DNA of 64,000 nucleotides, taken from Spirosoma taeanense. Its GTDB lineage: Bacteria > Bacteroidota > Bacteroidia > Cytophagales > Spirosomataceae. The notes below the pieces were generated by a model, which worked only from the letters and a program-made list of their open reading frames with translations, was not told the DNA's origin and searched no databases. The translations under genes were made by a program, and so were the position numbers. Shown one piece after another: positions 14,490-22,883 of this stretch (position 1 is its first letter; the number at the start of each line of letters is the position of its first letter). The stretch lies in NCBI RefSeq assembly GCF_013127955.1, contig NZ_CP053435.1, positions 1,116,001 to 1,180,000 on the forward strand, read 5' to 3'.

Positions 14490-15743
14490 ATGGTTCCGAA
14501 GTCTGCGAACGACACCTACGCATCTTTACGCTTTCCTGAATTTCGCTATTTCGTGATGAACAGTTTCCTGATTACGGCTACGCTGTTGATTCAGGAGGTT
14601 ATTCTGGGCTATGAACTCTACAAAATAACCCGAGACCCGCTGGCCTTAGGTCTCGTTGGTCTGGCGGAGGCCCTGCCGTTTATTGCGCTGTCGCTGTTTG
14701 GCGGCCACCTGGCCGACCGGCGTGACAAAAAGAGAATTCTGCAATGGAGCCTGCTGGTCATTCTGTTCGGATCGGTGATTCTGTATCTGGCGTTTCAGCC
14801 GTCGCTGGTGGCAAGCCTGTCGCAGACCGCCCGCTTAGCAACGATCTACGGGGTGCTGATGCTGATCGGAACGGCCAAGGGCTTCTATTCCCCGGCCAGT
14901 TCATCGCTAAAGCCGTTTTTAGTACCCCGTGAACTATATCCCAATTCTGCTACCTGGAGCAGTTCGTTCTGGCAGGCGGGGGCCATTGTGGGGCCGGGGC
15001 TGGCCGGATTTCTCTATAGCTGGGTGGGCTTCGACAACACGCTCTTGGTCGTGATCGGCTTGCTGGCGGTCTGTTTTGTGCTTATCTCTCTCATTGATCG
15101 AAAGCCCGTACCGGTCAGCGATTCGCCCGTGCTGGGGCTGCGCGAGAGTCTGAAAGAAGGGTTTCGGTTTGTGTTCAAAACCCAGATTGTTCTCTATGCC
15201 ATTTCGCTCGATCTGTTCTCGGTGCTGTTCGGGGGTGTGGTGGCCATTCTGCCCATATTTGCCGAAGACATTCTGAAGGTGGGTGCCGAAGGGCTGGGCT
15301 TCCTGCGGGCAGCCCCATCGGTTGGTGCCTTGCTGACGATGGCGTTTATGACCCGGTACCCACCCACGCACAATGCCTGGCGGAATATGCTGCTGGCCGT
15401 AGCGGGGTTCGGTGTTGCCACAATCGTTTTTGCCCTTTCCACTAATTTTTACCTGTCGCTCCTGATGCTGGCCTTGACAGGTGCCTTCGACAGCGTGAGC
15501 GTAATTATCCGGCAAACCATTCTCCAGATTTTCCCACCTGACCACATGCGGGGGCGCGTGGCGGCTGTCAATGGCATCTTCGTCAGTTCGTCGAATGAAA
15601 TTGGCGCGTTTGAGTCGGGTGTGGCGGCCCGCTTAATTGGCGCAGCGCCATCGGTATTGCTGGGCGGGGTTGTTACGTTGATTGTTGTGGTGTATGTTTA
15701 TGCCCGGTCAAAAGCGTTACTGGCCGTAAAACTGGTTAGTTAA
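14490..15743 (+). CDS. MFS exporter (EntS-like)
   Basis: Encodes 417 residues with about twelve hydrophobic spans. The loop between spans 2 and 3 carries the major facilitator signature GGHLADRRDKKR. The overall pattern resembles EntS/enterobactin-exporter-type members of the DHA1/DHA3 group, which pump small molecules out across the inner membrane by proton antiport. The substrate cannot be told. It is followed 42 bp later by an oxidoreductase and glycosyltransferase pair, perhaps by read-through. Confidence 0.88.
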   Translation: MVPKSANDTYASLRFPEFRYFVMNSFLITATLLIQEVILGYELYKITRDPLALGLVGLAEALPFIALSLFGGHLADRRDKKRILQWSLLVILFGSVILYLAFQPSLVASLSQTARLATIYGVLMLIGTAKGFYSPASSSLKPFLVPRELYPNSATWSSSFWQAGAIVGPGLAGFLYSWVGFDNTLLVVIGLLAVCFVLISLIDRKPVPVSDSPVLGLRESLKEGFRFVFKTQIVLYAISLDLFSVLFGGVVAILPIFAEDILKVGAEGLGFLRAAPSVGALLTMAFMTRYPPTHNAWRNMLLAVAGFGVATIVFALSTNFYLSLLMLALTGAFDSVSVIIRQTILQIFPPDHMRGRVAAVNGIFVSSSNEIGAFESGVAARLIGAAPSVLLGGVVTLIVVVYVYARSKALLAVKLVS

Positions 15744-15785
15744 GTCACAAGCCGGTCTTCCTGCGCTCGTACCGCTATTTTGCCG

Positions 15786-16715
15786 ATGAGTTTCTCCCAT
15801 CCTCCTGATCGAATTTCCGTTGGACTTATCGGCTGCGGCCGGTGGGGAGGACTCATCCTGACGGAACTGGTTGCGCTGGGGGCGCCCGTTACGGTCTGCG
15901 ACCCAGATGCCGACCGACGCCAGTGGGCCGTTGCTAATGGAGCCGTGGCTGTGAGCGAGCGATTCGATACACTGGGTCAGAATGATGGATTAATTGTCGC
16001 GACGCCCGCCAGCACCCACTGGAGCCTGCTCGAACAGATTGCGGATTTGGGAAAGCCGATCTTTATTGAAAAGCCGCTCACGACGTCCTATGCCGACGCC
16101 CAGGCAATTGAACAGCTTCGGCTGCCGCCAACGTTCGTCATGCACATCTGGCGCTATCATGCCGGCATTCGGTTACTGGGTAAACTGGCGCGAACGGGCG
16201 CGGTAGGGGAGGTGCTGCAGCTAAAAACGACCCGCACTAACTGGACAAGCCCGCGACTGGATACCGATAGCTTGTGGACGCTCGCTCCGCACGATCTGAC
16301 AATTGCGCAGGAGATTCTGGGGCATATTCCCAAGCCTAAAGCAGCCGCAGCCGAGTGGCACGGTCGCCAGATCCGGACTATGATCGCCATGCTGGGCGAT
16401 CGGCCGCAGCTCATCTTTGAGATTTCTACGCGTTACGTCGACAAGCGTCGGGAGGTTCGGTTACACGGTACGGAAGGCGTGGCCGTACTGAGCAGCGAAA
16501 CCGCCGATTACGTTGAACTCTGGCGCGGCAACGACCAGACTCCGCCTGATGCAATCCAGTATGAACGTCTGTATTTTGATGCAACGCCCCCGCTCCGGCT
16601 TGAACTGGCCGCTTTTCTGGACTATCTGAAGGGTGGACCCGCGCCCGTTAGCGACCTTGCCGAAGGCATTGAGGTGGTGCGCATTCTGGAAGAATTGCGA
16701 GCTTTAGCCAATTAA
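15786..16715 (+). CDS. Gfo/Idh/MocA-family oxidoreductase
   Basis: Encodes 309 residues from the ATG at 15786. Rossmann domain at the N-terminus (VGLIGCGRWGG, dinucleotide site), the family's EKP motif (FIEKPLTTSYADA, about residue 95) with the substrate-site Lys, then the alpha/beta C-terminal domain with WTLAPHDLTIAQEIL containing the usual catalytic-site His. Members reduce or oxidise sugar derivatives with NAD(P). It is 10 bp before a family 2 glycosyltransferase, and an RmlC-like sugar epimerase converges on that, so a role in nucleotide-sugar or cell-surface sugar metabolism is plausible. Confidence 0.88.
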   Translation: MSFSHPPDRISVGLIGCGRWGGLILTELVALGAPVTVCDPDADRRQWAVANGAVAVSERFDTLGQNDGLIVATPASTHWSLLEQIADLGKPIFIEKPLTTSYADAQAIEQLRLPPTFVMHIWRYHAGIRLLGKLARTGAVGEVLQLKTTRTNWTSPRLDTDSLWTLAPHDLTIAQEILGHIPKPKAAAAEWHGRQIRTMIAMLGDRPQLIFEISTRYVDKRREVRLHGTEGVAVLSSETADYVELWRGNDQTPPDAIQYERLYFDATPPLRLELAAFLDYLKGGPAPVSDLAEGIEVVRILEELRALAN

Positions 16716-16725
16716 TCTGCCTGTT

Positions 16726-17613
16726 ATGTCCGTAACCGCTACCGTCATTCTGCCTACTACCGCCGACCGGGGGGCGCTGTTGCCGTTTTGCGTTGGTAGT
16801 GTGCTGCGTCAGACCGTGGCGGATCTGGAACTGTTCATCATTGGCGATGGCGTTTCGGACGCGACCCGTTCGGTTATTCACGAACTGATGGGGCAGGATG
16901 CGCGCATCCGGTTCTTCGACCAGCCCAAGCACGAACGCCGGGGCGAAGAATACCGGCATCAGGCGCTGCAAACGGCCCGTGGTCGTATCGTGGCCTACCT
17001 GTGCGACCGGGATTTGTGGCTGCCGCATCACCTGCAGACGCTGGACAATCAGCTACAGGATGCAACGCTGGCAACAACTGCCTTTTATTCGGTGCGCGAA
17101 GACGGGCGTATGGTGGTGCCGTTCCGACCAACGCAGTCGCCCGATAAAACCTTTGTGAACCTTTCGGCAGTAGGCCACACGCTCGATTCTTACCACCAAC
17201 TGCCCTATGGCTGGCGAACGACTCCCACCGGCGTAGCGACAGACTGGTATATGTGGCAGCAGATGCTGGCTCAACCCGACTGTCGGCCGGTTATTCATTG
17301 GGCACCCACGCTGTTGTATTTCAAGCGGGGCGATCATCCGGGCTGGACGGTAGCGCAGCGGCAGGCCGAGCTAAGCCATTGGTTTGCGCAACTGCAGGTA
17401 CCGGCTCAACTGCAGCCTGCTCTCGATCAGGCCATTGCGCAGGCAGTATATGAACGTAATCGATTGAAAGAAAGCTGGCTGAGCGTGAAAGGACGCTCGC
17501 CGGGGCAGTTACCGGGCTGGATCAGGCAGAAAATCCAGGGGTGGCTAGGTTCTTCAGCAACTGCCGAAGCGGAGGAAATTGACTGGCCCGATCGGATAAA
17601 ACTGGATCGCTGA
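16726..17613 (+). CDS. Family 2 glycosyltransferase
   Basis: Encodes 295 residues. GT-A fold start TATVILPTTADRG, the pattern of short strand plus SVLRQTVADLELFIIGDGVSDAT, and a DRDLW segment in place of the usual DDD/DxD metal motif. Such enzymes move sugars from nucleotide donors to glycans or lipids at the cytoplasmic face. The C-terminus is longer than needed and its last 92 bp overlap the opposite-strand epimerase gene. It is co-directional with the oxidoreductase 10 bp upstream. Confidence 0.85.
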   Translation: MSVTATVILPTTADRGALLPFCVGSVLRQTVADLELFIIGDGVSDATRSVIHELMGQDARIRFFDQPKHERRGEEYRHQALQTARGRIVAYLCDRDLWLPHHLQTLDNQLQDATLATTAFYSVREDGRMVVPFRPTQSPDKTFVNLSAVGHTLDSYHQLPYGWRTTPTGVATDWYMWQQMLAQPDCRPVIHWAPTLLYFKRGDHPGWTVAQRQAELSHWFAQLQVPAQLQPALDQAIAQAVYERNRLKESWLSVKGRSPGQLPGWIRQKIQGWLGSSATAEAEEIDWPDRIKLDR

Positions 17614-18103
17614 TCCCCCAGGGTAGTTCCAGTTCCGGATCGCTCCAGTGGCAACCCCAGTTGTCGTCGTGGCTGTAGTGCGCATAGTCTTCTGAAACTG
17701 CCTGGACGTGGATGGAAGGAATGAAAAAGTACCAGCCATGAAGCAGACCTCGCGGAAAAACAAGTACTTTCGGGTCGGTACCGGTTAGTTCGTATAACGC
17801 TGACTGGTTATACGTTGGCGAATCGGGGCGAATGTCGCGCAAACCAATCAGACAGTGGCCTTCGATGAGCGAGAAGTATTCGTCGTGTCGTCGGTGCAGA
17901 TGCATCCCCCGAAACACATTGGGCTCGGAGCGAACCAAACTCCATTGCGCGGGCGTAAGGCAGGTTCCCCAGCTATCCCGAAAGATCTCCGTAAAGGAGC
18001 CACGCGCATCGGTATGTTCAGTTAACGCCTTAAAGGCAACGCCGTCAAGGGGCTTCCCTGCAATAAGGGACGACAATAAGTCAGGGCGGGTTTCGGTAAT
18101 CAT
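17522..18103 (-). CDS. dTDP-4-dehydrorhamnose 3,5-epimerase-like protein
   Basis: Encodes 193 residues of the RmlC cupin fold: an N-terminal TEHTDARGSFTEIFR, RGMHLHRRHDEYFSLIEGHC (equivalent of the RGLHYQ catalytic region), PRGLLHGWYF and the end ELPWGISDPVLSDRA, which matches the family's common LPWPxxxPxLSxKD. Members epimerise dTDP-4-keto-6-deoxyglucose. It has extra residues in the middle and a less usual active site, so the exact substrate is open. It converges on the glycosyltransferase gene with a 92-bp overlap. Confidence 0.82.
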   Translation of the reverse strand: MITETRPDLLSSLIAGKPLDGVAFKALTEHTDARGSFTEIFRDSWGTCLTPAQWSLVRSEPNVFRGMHLHRRHDEYFSLIEGHCLIGLRDIRPDSPTYNQSALYELTGTDPKVLVFPRGLLHGWYFFIPSIHVQAVSEDYAHYSHDDNWGCHWSDPELELPWGISDPVLSDRASQFPPLRQLLKNLATPGFSA

Positions 18104-18209
18104 TCAGGAATATAACGACTGAGCCGGTCCAAATTAAAGACAAAGTTTCGAATTTGTTAAATCTAAATAGTCGAATGAATTAAACGGGTTTCAGAAATCC
18201 ATGTAATCT

Positions 18210-18263
18210 AAAAAAACCACTGCCTGGTTATCCGCGGTTGAGCGGATAACCAGGCAGTGGTTT
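18210..18263 (-). terminator. Terminator of the small minus-strand gene
   Basis: Perfect 22-bp stem (18214-18235 and 18242-18263) with a 6-nt loop. On the minus strand it is followed by a T-run (A7 at 18210-18216 on the plus strand). Confidence 0.88.
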
Positions 18264-18283
18264 GGTACCGGCAAAGCGGGGTT

Positions 18284-18493
18284 TCAGGCGCGGGCAGGAG
18301 CAATATTTAAATCACGCACAAATTCATTAATATCAATCTGCTCGTTCAGCAGGACACGGGCATTGAATATTTCCCAGAATAATTCATCCGATAATTGATA
18401 GTCACGTTGTAAGCGGACCATGTCGCGAATACTTTCTTTGAGTGGGCCGACTGACGCTTGCGGCTGAGAGGTCTGAGGTTGGTAATTTTCCAT
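18284..18493 (-). CDS. Small protein of unknown function
   Basis: Encodes 69 residues from the ATG at 18493; the frame can be extended to a TTG at 18574, but that adds a basic stretch unlike the rest. It has a Gln- and Pro-rich start (NYQPQTSQPQ), then a helical acidic body (LKESIRDMVRLQRDYQLSDE, then LLNEQIDINEFVRDLNI). A strong terminator 20 bp after the stop supports a real transcript. No family is recognised; no membrane segment or signal peptide is seen. Confidence 0.55.
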   Translation of the reverse strand: MENYQPQTSQPQASVGPLKESIRDMVRLQRDYQLSDELFWEIFNARVLLNEQIDINEFVRDLNIAPARA

Positions 18494-18690
18494 AATCTGA
18501 ATGATATTAGCGTGCGAGGTTCTAAACCGCCTGCTTTTGCGAATGTTTGCAGTAGAATATTCGCCTGTTACCAATTAGTTAGAATAATTATATCGTTTCT
18601 ACGATTTTTGGGCTCTAGTTAAACTATAAACCCGGTAGATTACAACTAAATTTTTTCTATTTTTTTAAAACCCTTGACAATCACATTAAT

Positions 18691-19560
18691 ATGAAAATTC
18701 ACGTATGTGCCGCTACGCTGGCTGTTGTCACCGCCGGGCTCCTTGCACTGACGCCCCCGGCTGCCAGGAAGCCCGCCAAACTCACCAAAGTCTGGGAAAC
18801 CGATACAACTCTGCGCACGCCGGAGTCTGTCCTGTACGACGAAGGAACGGATGTGCTTTACGTCGCAAATATTGACGGGAAGGCCGATGAACTCGATGGG
18901 AATGGGTTCATCTCCAGAGTATCGCTCGACGGTAAAATCACAAATCTGCGCTGGACTTCGGGTCTGAATGCGCCCAAAGGAATGGGCGTTTACAAAAATC
19001 GGCTCTACGTAACGGATGTGTATCGGCTGGTGGCCATCAATACCGCCACCGGACAGGTTGAGAAAACCTGGGACGCCCCCGATTCAAAAAATGCGTTTCT
19101 CAACGACGTTACGGTCGCCAAAGACGGCACGGTTTACGTATCGGATAGCCGGTTCGATAAGATCTACCGACTGAAAAATGACAAGTGGGAGATCTGGATG
19201 GAAGGCGAGCAGCTCAACAAACCCAATGGCGTTCTGGCCGTCGGGAAAGACCGGCTGATGATTGGCAGCACGAAAATTGGCGCGCTGCGATCGGTGGACG
19301 TGGGCACCAAAATCATGACTACGATTGCGGATGGAATGGCCGCTACGGATGGGATTGTGCCGGAGGGCAAAGGCAATTATTTTGTTTCGGACTGGAACGG
19401 GCAGGTTTTCCACGTCAACGCCGATGGGACCAAAGAGCAGTTGCTCGACACGCGAACCGACAAAATCAATTCGGCCGATATCGAATACGTTAGTCGCCGG
19501 AAACTGCTGGTTGTGCCGACGTTCTTCAAGAATAATCTGGTAGCGTATCGCTACGAATAA
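18691..19560 (+). CDS. Exported SMP-30/gluconolactonase-like beta-propeller
   Basis: Encodes 289 residues. A signal peptide (about residues 1-25, ALTPPAA) is followed by a six-bladed propeller pattern: TPESVLYDEGTDVLYVANID, GLNAPKGMGVYKNRLYVTDV, FLNDVTVAKDGTVYVSDSR, NKPNGVLAVGKDRLMIGST and DGIVPEGKGNYFVSDW. These repeats fit SMP-30/Gluconolactonase/LRE-like proteins, with metal-site Asn and Asp residues at the expected turns. The enzymatic activity is uncertain; periplasmic members may act as lactonases or only bind ligands. It stands alone. Confidence 0.82.
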   Translation: MKIHVCAATLAVVTAGLLALTPPAARKPAKLTKVWETDTTLRTPESVLYDEGTDVLYVANIDGKADELDGNGFISRVSLDGKITNLRWTSGLNAPKGMGVYKNRLYVTDVYRLVAINTATGQVEKTWDAPDSKNAFLNDVTVAKDGTVYVSDSRFDKIYRLKNDKWEIWMEGEQLNKPNGVLAVGKDRLMIGSTKIGALRSVDVGTKIMTTIADGMAATDGIVPEGKGNYFVSDWNGQVFHVNADGTKEQLLDTRTDKINSADIEYVSRRKLLVVPTFFKNNLVAYRYE

Positions 19561-19635
19561 CCACGTCACCCGGCCGGTGGTGTAAAACACCGGCCGGGTT
19601 CCGGTAACAACAAGGGTTTCCTATCAGTAAATAAG

Positions 19636-19667
19636 TTTGGGCGTACGGCCGCTTGGGGTTAATCTTG
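19636..19667 (+). promoter_or_regulatory. Putative Bacteroidota promoter of the acyltransferase gene
   Basis: TTTG (19636-19639), 20-bp gap, TAATCTTG (19660-19667) fits the -33 and -7 elements (TTTG, TAnnTTTG) with one mismatch. The acyltransferase ATG follows at 19694. Confidence 0.45.
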
Positions 19668-19693
19668 TTCTTTCGCAATGTGTTTTCCGCCGT

Positions 19694-20815
19694 ATGCGCT
19701 TCGACCAACTAACATTTACACGCTTCATTGCGGCCATGGCCGTTCTGGTTTTTCACTTTGGCCGCTCGGCTGGGATGCTGTCTCTGCCTTATTTTGGCCG
19801 TCTGCTGGAGTATGCCAACTCGCTGCTGAGCTTTTTCTTTGTGCTGACAGGGTTTGTGATGATTATCTCCATTGCCCGATTCGGCGAAATGCCGAAGAAG
19901 ATACCTGCCAAACTGTTCTGGCTCAACCGGTTCTTTCGCATTTATCCGCTGCATATCCTGGCGCTGGCGCTGACGATTTTTCTCCAACTGATGGTCGAGC
20001 GGGTGAATCCGGCCGCCAATATTCCGCCCCTGACGCCAACTAAGGTTCTGCTCAGTACGTTTCTGCTGCACGCCTGGTATCCGCCTTATGCGCTGATTTA
20101 CAACTATGTAAGCTGGACTCTGTGCGTAGAAGTCATGCTGACGCTGCTGGCACCGGCTCTGTACGGCTGGATGGTGCGGCAATCGACGCCTGTCCTGATG
20201 CGGAACATCGCCATCATCTGGCTGGGAAGCATTGGTATCCATTACGGTTGCCTGCGGGCTGGTATGCCGATTGACTGGGGCTTCTACTTCCCCGTATTTC
20301 ACCTGCCGGAATTCATTGTCGGGATGGGCGGAGGCTGGCTGATTGTCCGGCATTTCGAGGCTCTGAAGGCGACGGCCTGGCGGGTGTACCTGACTTCTTA
20401 CGTGCTGGGTGTGCTGATGCTGGTAATGATGCTGTTTTCCGATTCCTTCGCGTTTAAAAACAGCATTCTGTTTGCGCCTGCCTTTACAGTCATCCTGCTG
20501 GGCGCCTGCCTGAGCGACAACTGGCTTATGCGGTTGTTCAAAACGCGTCCGCTGCGTTATCTGGGCGAGATAAGCTATGGCCTGTTTATCCTGCAGGTGC
20601 CGATTTCAATCGTGATGTTCTATTTCCTGTATTTTGTGGTGACGCTGCCCTACAAAATCGTTTGTGTCCTGTTTCTGATCGTGCTGATTGCCGTGTCGGC
20701 GGCTGTGTATGAATGGATGGAAAAACCAATCCGGAACTTCATCAAAGCGCAGTTCAGAAAGAAAATGGCGCAGATGCCAGCCGCCGAACCCGTGACGGTC
20801 AAGGCTACCGCGTAA
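19694..20815 (+). CDS. Membrane acyltransferase, family 3 (OafA/YrhL-like)
   Basis: Encodes 373 residues from the ATG at 19694 (MRFDQLTFTRFIAA), which begins exactly where family members do. About ten hydrophobic spans. Family motifs: TRFIAAMAVLVFHFG with the conserved His after span 1, FFVLTGFVM, RFFRIYPLHIL and SWTLCVEVM. These enzymes transfer acyl groups, often acetyl, to sugars of envelope polysaccharides from the inner membrane. The target is unknown. A terminator follows. Confidence 0.9.
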   Translation: MRFDQLTFTRFIAAMAVLVFHFGRSAGMLSLPYFGRLLEYANSLLSFFFVLTGFVMIISIARFGEMPKKIPAKLFWLNRFFRIYPLHILALALTIFLQLMVERVNPAANIPPLTPTKVLLSTFLLHAWYPPYALIYNYVSWTLCVEVMLTLLAPALYGWMVRQSTPVLMRNIAIIWLGSIGIHYGCLRAGMPIDWGFYFPVFHLPEFIVGMGGGWLIVRHFEALKATAWRVYLTSYVLGVLMLVMMLFSDSFAFKNSILFAPAFTVILLGACLSDNWLMRLFKTRPLRYLGEISYGLFILQVPISIVMFYFLYFVVTLPYKIVCVLFLIVLIAVSAAVYEWMEKPIRNFIKAQFRKKMAQMPAAEPVTVKATA

Positions 20816-20830
20816 TTCATATAAGATTCT

Positions 20831-20876
20831 AAGCAACGAAGCCAGCTGGAGTGAAATCAGGCTGGCTTCTTTGCTT
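20831..20876. terminator. Terminator after acyltransferase gene
   Basis: Stem AAGCAA.GAAGCCAGC / GCTGGCTTC.TTGCTT, interrupted by one mismatch, with a 14-nt loop. It lies between two converging genes and could serve both. Confidence 0.75.
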
Positions 20877-20893
20877 AAGGGATTGGCCTCTAA

Positions 20894-22234
20894 TTAACTG
20901 GTTGGATTTAGGAGCTGTTGAACGGCTATCTGCGCCCGTTCGGCCCCGAAACCGGCCATAGCCTCCTCCATTTGCCCGATGATTAGCCCCGTACCGAGAT
21001 TTCCCAGACTACCTTCGTGCGAATGATGCAACTGCCGGGGTGGGGCATAGGTATGCTCAGCGATTTCTTTGCCAACGGTTCGGTAAGCTTCCCGAAAGGG
21101 GACGCCCTGCAATACGAGCTCATTGACGCGCTCAACGCTGAAGAGAAGGTCATACTTCGAATCGTCGAGGAGGTTGGTTTTCACCTCGAGGTGTTCGAGC
21201 ATAAAGTGGGTGATGTCCAGACAGTCCAGGATTTCATCGAAGGCCGGCATCAGGATCTCTTTCAATAGCTGCATATCGCGGTGATACCCCGAGGGCAGGT
21301 TGCTCATCACCAGCGTTACTTCCATGGGTAAAGCTTTCAGCCGGTTGGTTTTTGCCCGCAGCAGTTCGGCTACGTCGGGGTTTTTCTTGTGCGGCATGAT
21401 GCTGGAGCCGGTCGTGAGGGCGTCGGGCAGCGTCAGAAATCCGAAGTTCTGGCTGTTGTAGAGACAGATATCCATGGCCATCCGGGAAAGGGTGGCGGCT
21501 ACAGCCGCCAGTGCCGTCAGGGCAGTTTGCTCGGTTTTGCCCCGGCTCATCTGAGCATACACTACGTTGACATGCATCCCCTCAAAGCCCAGCAGTTCGG
21601 TGGTTAGCGTTCGGTTTAGTGGGAACGACGAACCGTAACCCGCGCCCGAGCCGAGCGGGTTGCGATTGGCCAGACGGTAGGCAGTTTGTAGCGTCAGCAT
21701 ATCGTCGGCGAGGGCTTCAGCGTAGGCGCCGAACCACAGTCCAAACGACGAGGGCATGGCGATTTGCAGGTGGGTATACCCCGGCAGCAGGTCGGCTTTG
21801 TGCTGCTCGGAGCGACTGATGAGCTGGTCAAACACCCGCCTAACGGCCTCCGCCACGCGCCAGAGCCGGTCGCGGGTAAAAAGTTTCAGATCGACTAGCA
21901 CCTGATCGTTCCGGGAACGGCCCGAATGAATTTTTTTTCCGACGTCGCCCAGCACCCGGGTCAGCAGCAGCTCAACCTGGGAGTGGACATCCTCAACCCC
22001 CTCTTCGATCACAAACTGACCGGCCTGAATCTGTCTAAAGATCGTCGTTAATTCAGTACGTAACATCTGCAGCTCATCGCGAGTCAGCAGATCAATTGTT
22101 TCGAGCATTTGGGCGTGGGCCAGGTTGCCTAGCACATCAAAAGGGGCGAGATACAGATCCATGTCGCGGTCTCGTCCGATGGTGAATCGTTCAATCTGTT
22201 CGGCGGTCGAAACGCCTTCTTTTTGCCAAAGTTT
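20894..22234 (-). CDS. argH: Argininosuccinate lyase
   Basis: Encodes 446 residues if it starts at the TTG at 22234, giving MKLWQKEGVS, the normal ArgH N-terminus. The frame extends ten codons further to another TTG, but no ATG exists. Signature regions: DVHSQVELLL, HSGRSRNDQV, YTHLQIAMPSSF and the flexible-loop signature GSSIMPHKKNPD. The enzyme splits argininosuccinate into arginine and fumarate. Family length (about 445-465) fits. It is alone here; argG and argC are 23-28 kb away. Confidence 0.93.
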   Translation of the reverse strand, partial: KLWQKEGVSTAEQIERFTIGRDRDMDLYLAPFDVLGNLAHAQMLETIDLLTRDELQMLRTELTTIFRQIQAGQFVIEEGVEDVHSQVELLLTRVLGDVGKKIHSGRSRNDQVLVDLKLFTRDRLWRVAEAVRRVFDQLISRSEQHKADLLPGYTHLQIAMPSSFGLWFGAYAEALADDMLTLQTAYRLANRNPLGSGAGYGSSFPLNRTLTTELLGFEGMHVNVVYAQMSRGKTEQTALTALAAVAATLSRMAMDICLYNSQNFGFLTLPDALTTGSSIMPHKKNPDVAELLRAKTNRLKALPMEVTLVMSNLPSGYHRDMQLLKEILMPAFDEILDCLDITHFMLEHLEVKTNLLDDSKYDLLFSVERVNELVLQGVPFREAYRTVGKEIAEHTYAPPRQLHHSHEGSLGNLGTGLIIGQMEEAMAGFGAERAQIAVQQLLNPTS

Positions 22235-22339
22235 CAAAGCAAAGTAGGGAAAGAGTGAATACAAAGGTCGTAAAGAAATTCAGGCTAGATTGCAAAAACA
22301 GAGGTTATGATTAAATTAGACTGTCTTTTCTAAGTAAGA

Positions 22340-22567
22340 ATGAGCACAATCGAAATCAAAAAGAACTTGCACCGGCTAATTGATCAGATCGACGATGATG
22401 TGGTTCTGCAAGCTTATATGACGCTACTTTCGCGGGAGGTGACTCAGCAGCGCGATTTTTGGGATGAATTACCAGCCGAGCATCAGGCTTCAATTGATCG
22501 AGGGCTAGCGGATGTAGAAGCCGGTCGGAAAAAACCGTTTTCTGAGCTAATGAAGAAATATCAATGA
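22340..22567 (+). CDS. Antitoxin of a ParE-type module
   Basis: Encodes 75 residues. The N-terminal helical start (MSTIEIKKNLHRLIDQIDDD) and the end (DRGLADVEAGRKKPFSELMKKY) are typical of small addiction-module antitoxins that accompany RelE/ParE toxins. The stop overlaps the toxin start by 4 bp (ATGA). The family normally neutralises the toxin by direct binding and represses its own promoter; a promoter with operator is expected in the 75-bp gap from argH but is not obvious. Confidence 0.85.
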   Translation: MSTIEIKKNLHRLIDQIDDDVVLQAYMTLLSREVTQQRDFWDELPAEHQASIDRGLADVEAGRKKPFSELMKKYQ

Positions 22568-22848
22568 CTGATATATACTTCTCACAGGAAGCCGAGCAAC
22601 AGTTAGAGGAGATTGTAAATTACTTATCTGAGAACTGGTCAGAACAGGTCAAAATAAATTTTCTAGCGTTGCTGGCTGACAAGCTACAGCTTATTGTACA
22701 AATGCCGGAAATGTATCGAAGGTCGGAAAAGCGCGAAGGACTTCGAGAATGCGTACTGAACAGGCAGACAGTACTGTATTATAAAACAACACCAGATAGC
22801 ATTGAGGTAGTTGCGCTCCTGTCGGCCCGACGTGGTCCAGATGAGTAG
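22564..22848 (+). CDS. RelE/ParE-family toxin
   Basis: Encodes 94 residues. It shows the ParE-like pattern: N-terminal FSQEAEQQLEEIVNYLSENW helices, MPEMYRRSEKREGLRECVLNRQTVLYYKTT and a final strand IEVVALLSARRGP. ParE members inhibit gyrase, RelE members cut mRNA at the ribosome; sequence alone favours ParE. It overlaps the antitoxin gene by 4 bp, typical of translational coupling in these modules. Confidence 0.88.
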   Translation: MTDIYFSQEAEQQLEEIVNYLSENWSEQVKINFLALLADKLQLIVQMPEMYRRSEKREGLRECVLNRQTVLYYKTTPDSIEVVALLSARRGPDE

Positions 22849-22883
22849 ATTATAACTGCCCGGCTGGAAGCTGAAGAACCTCA

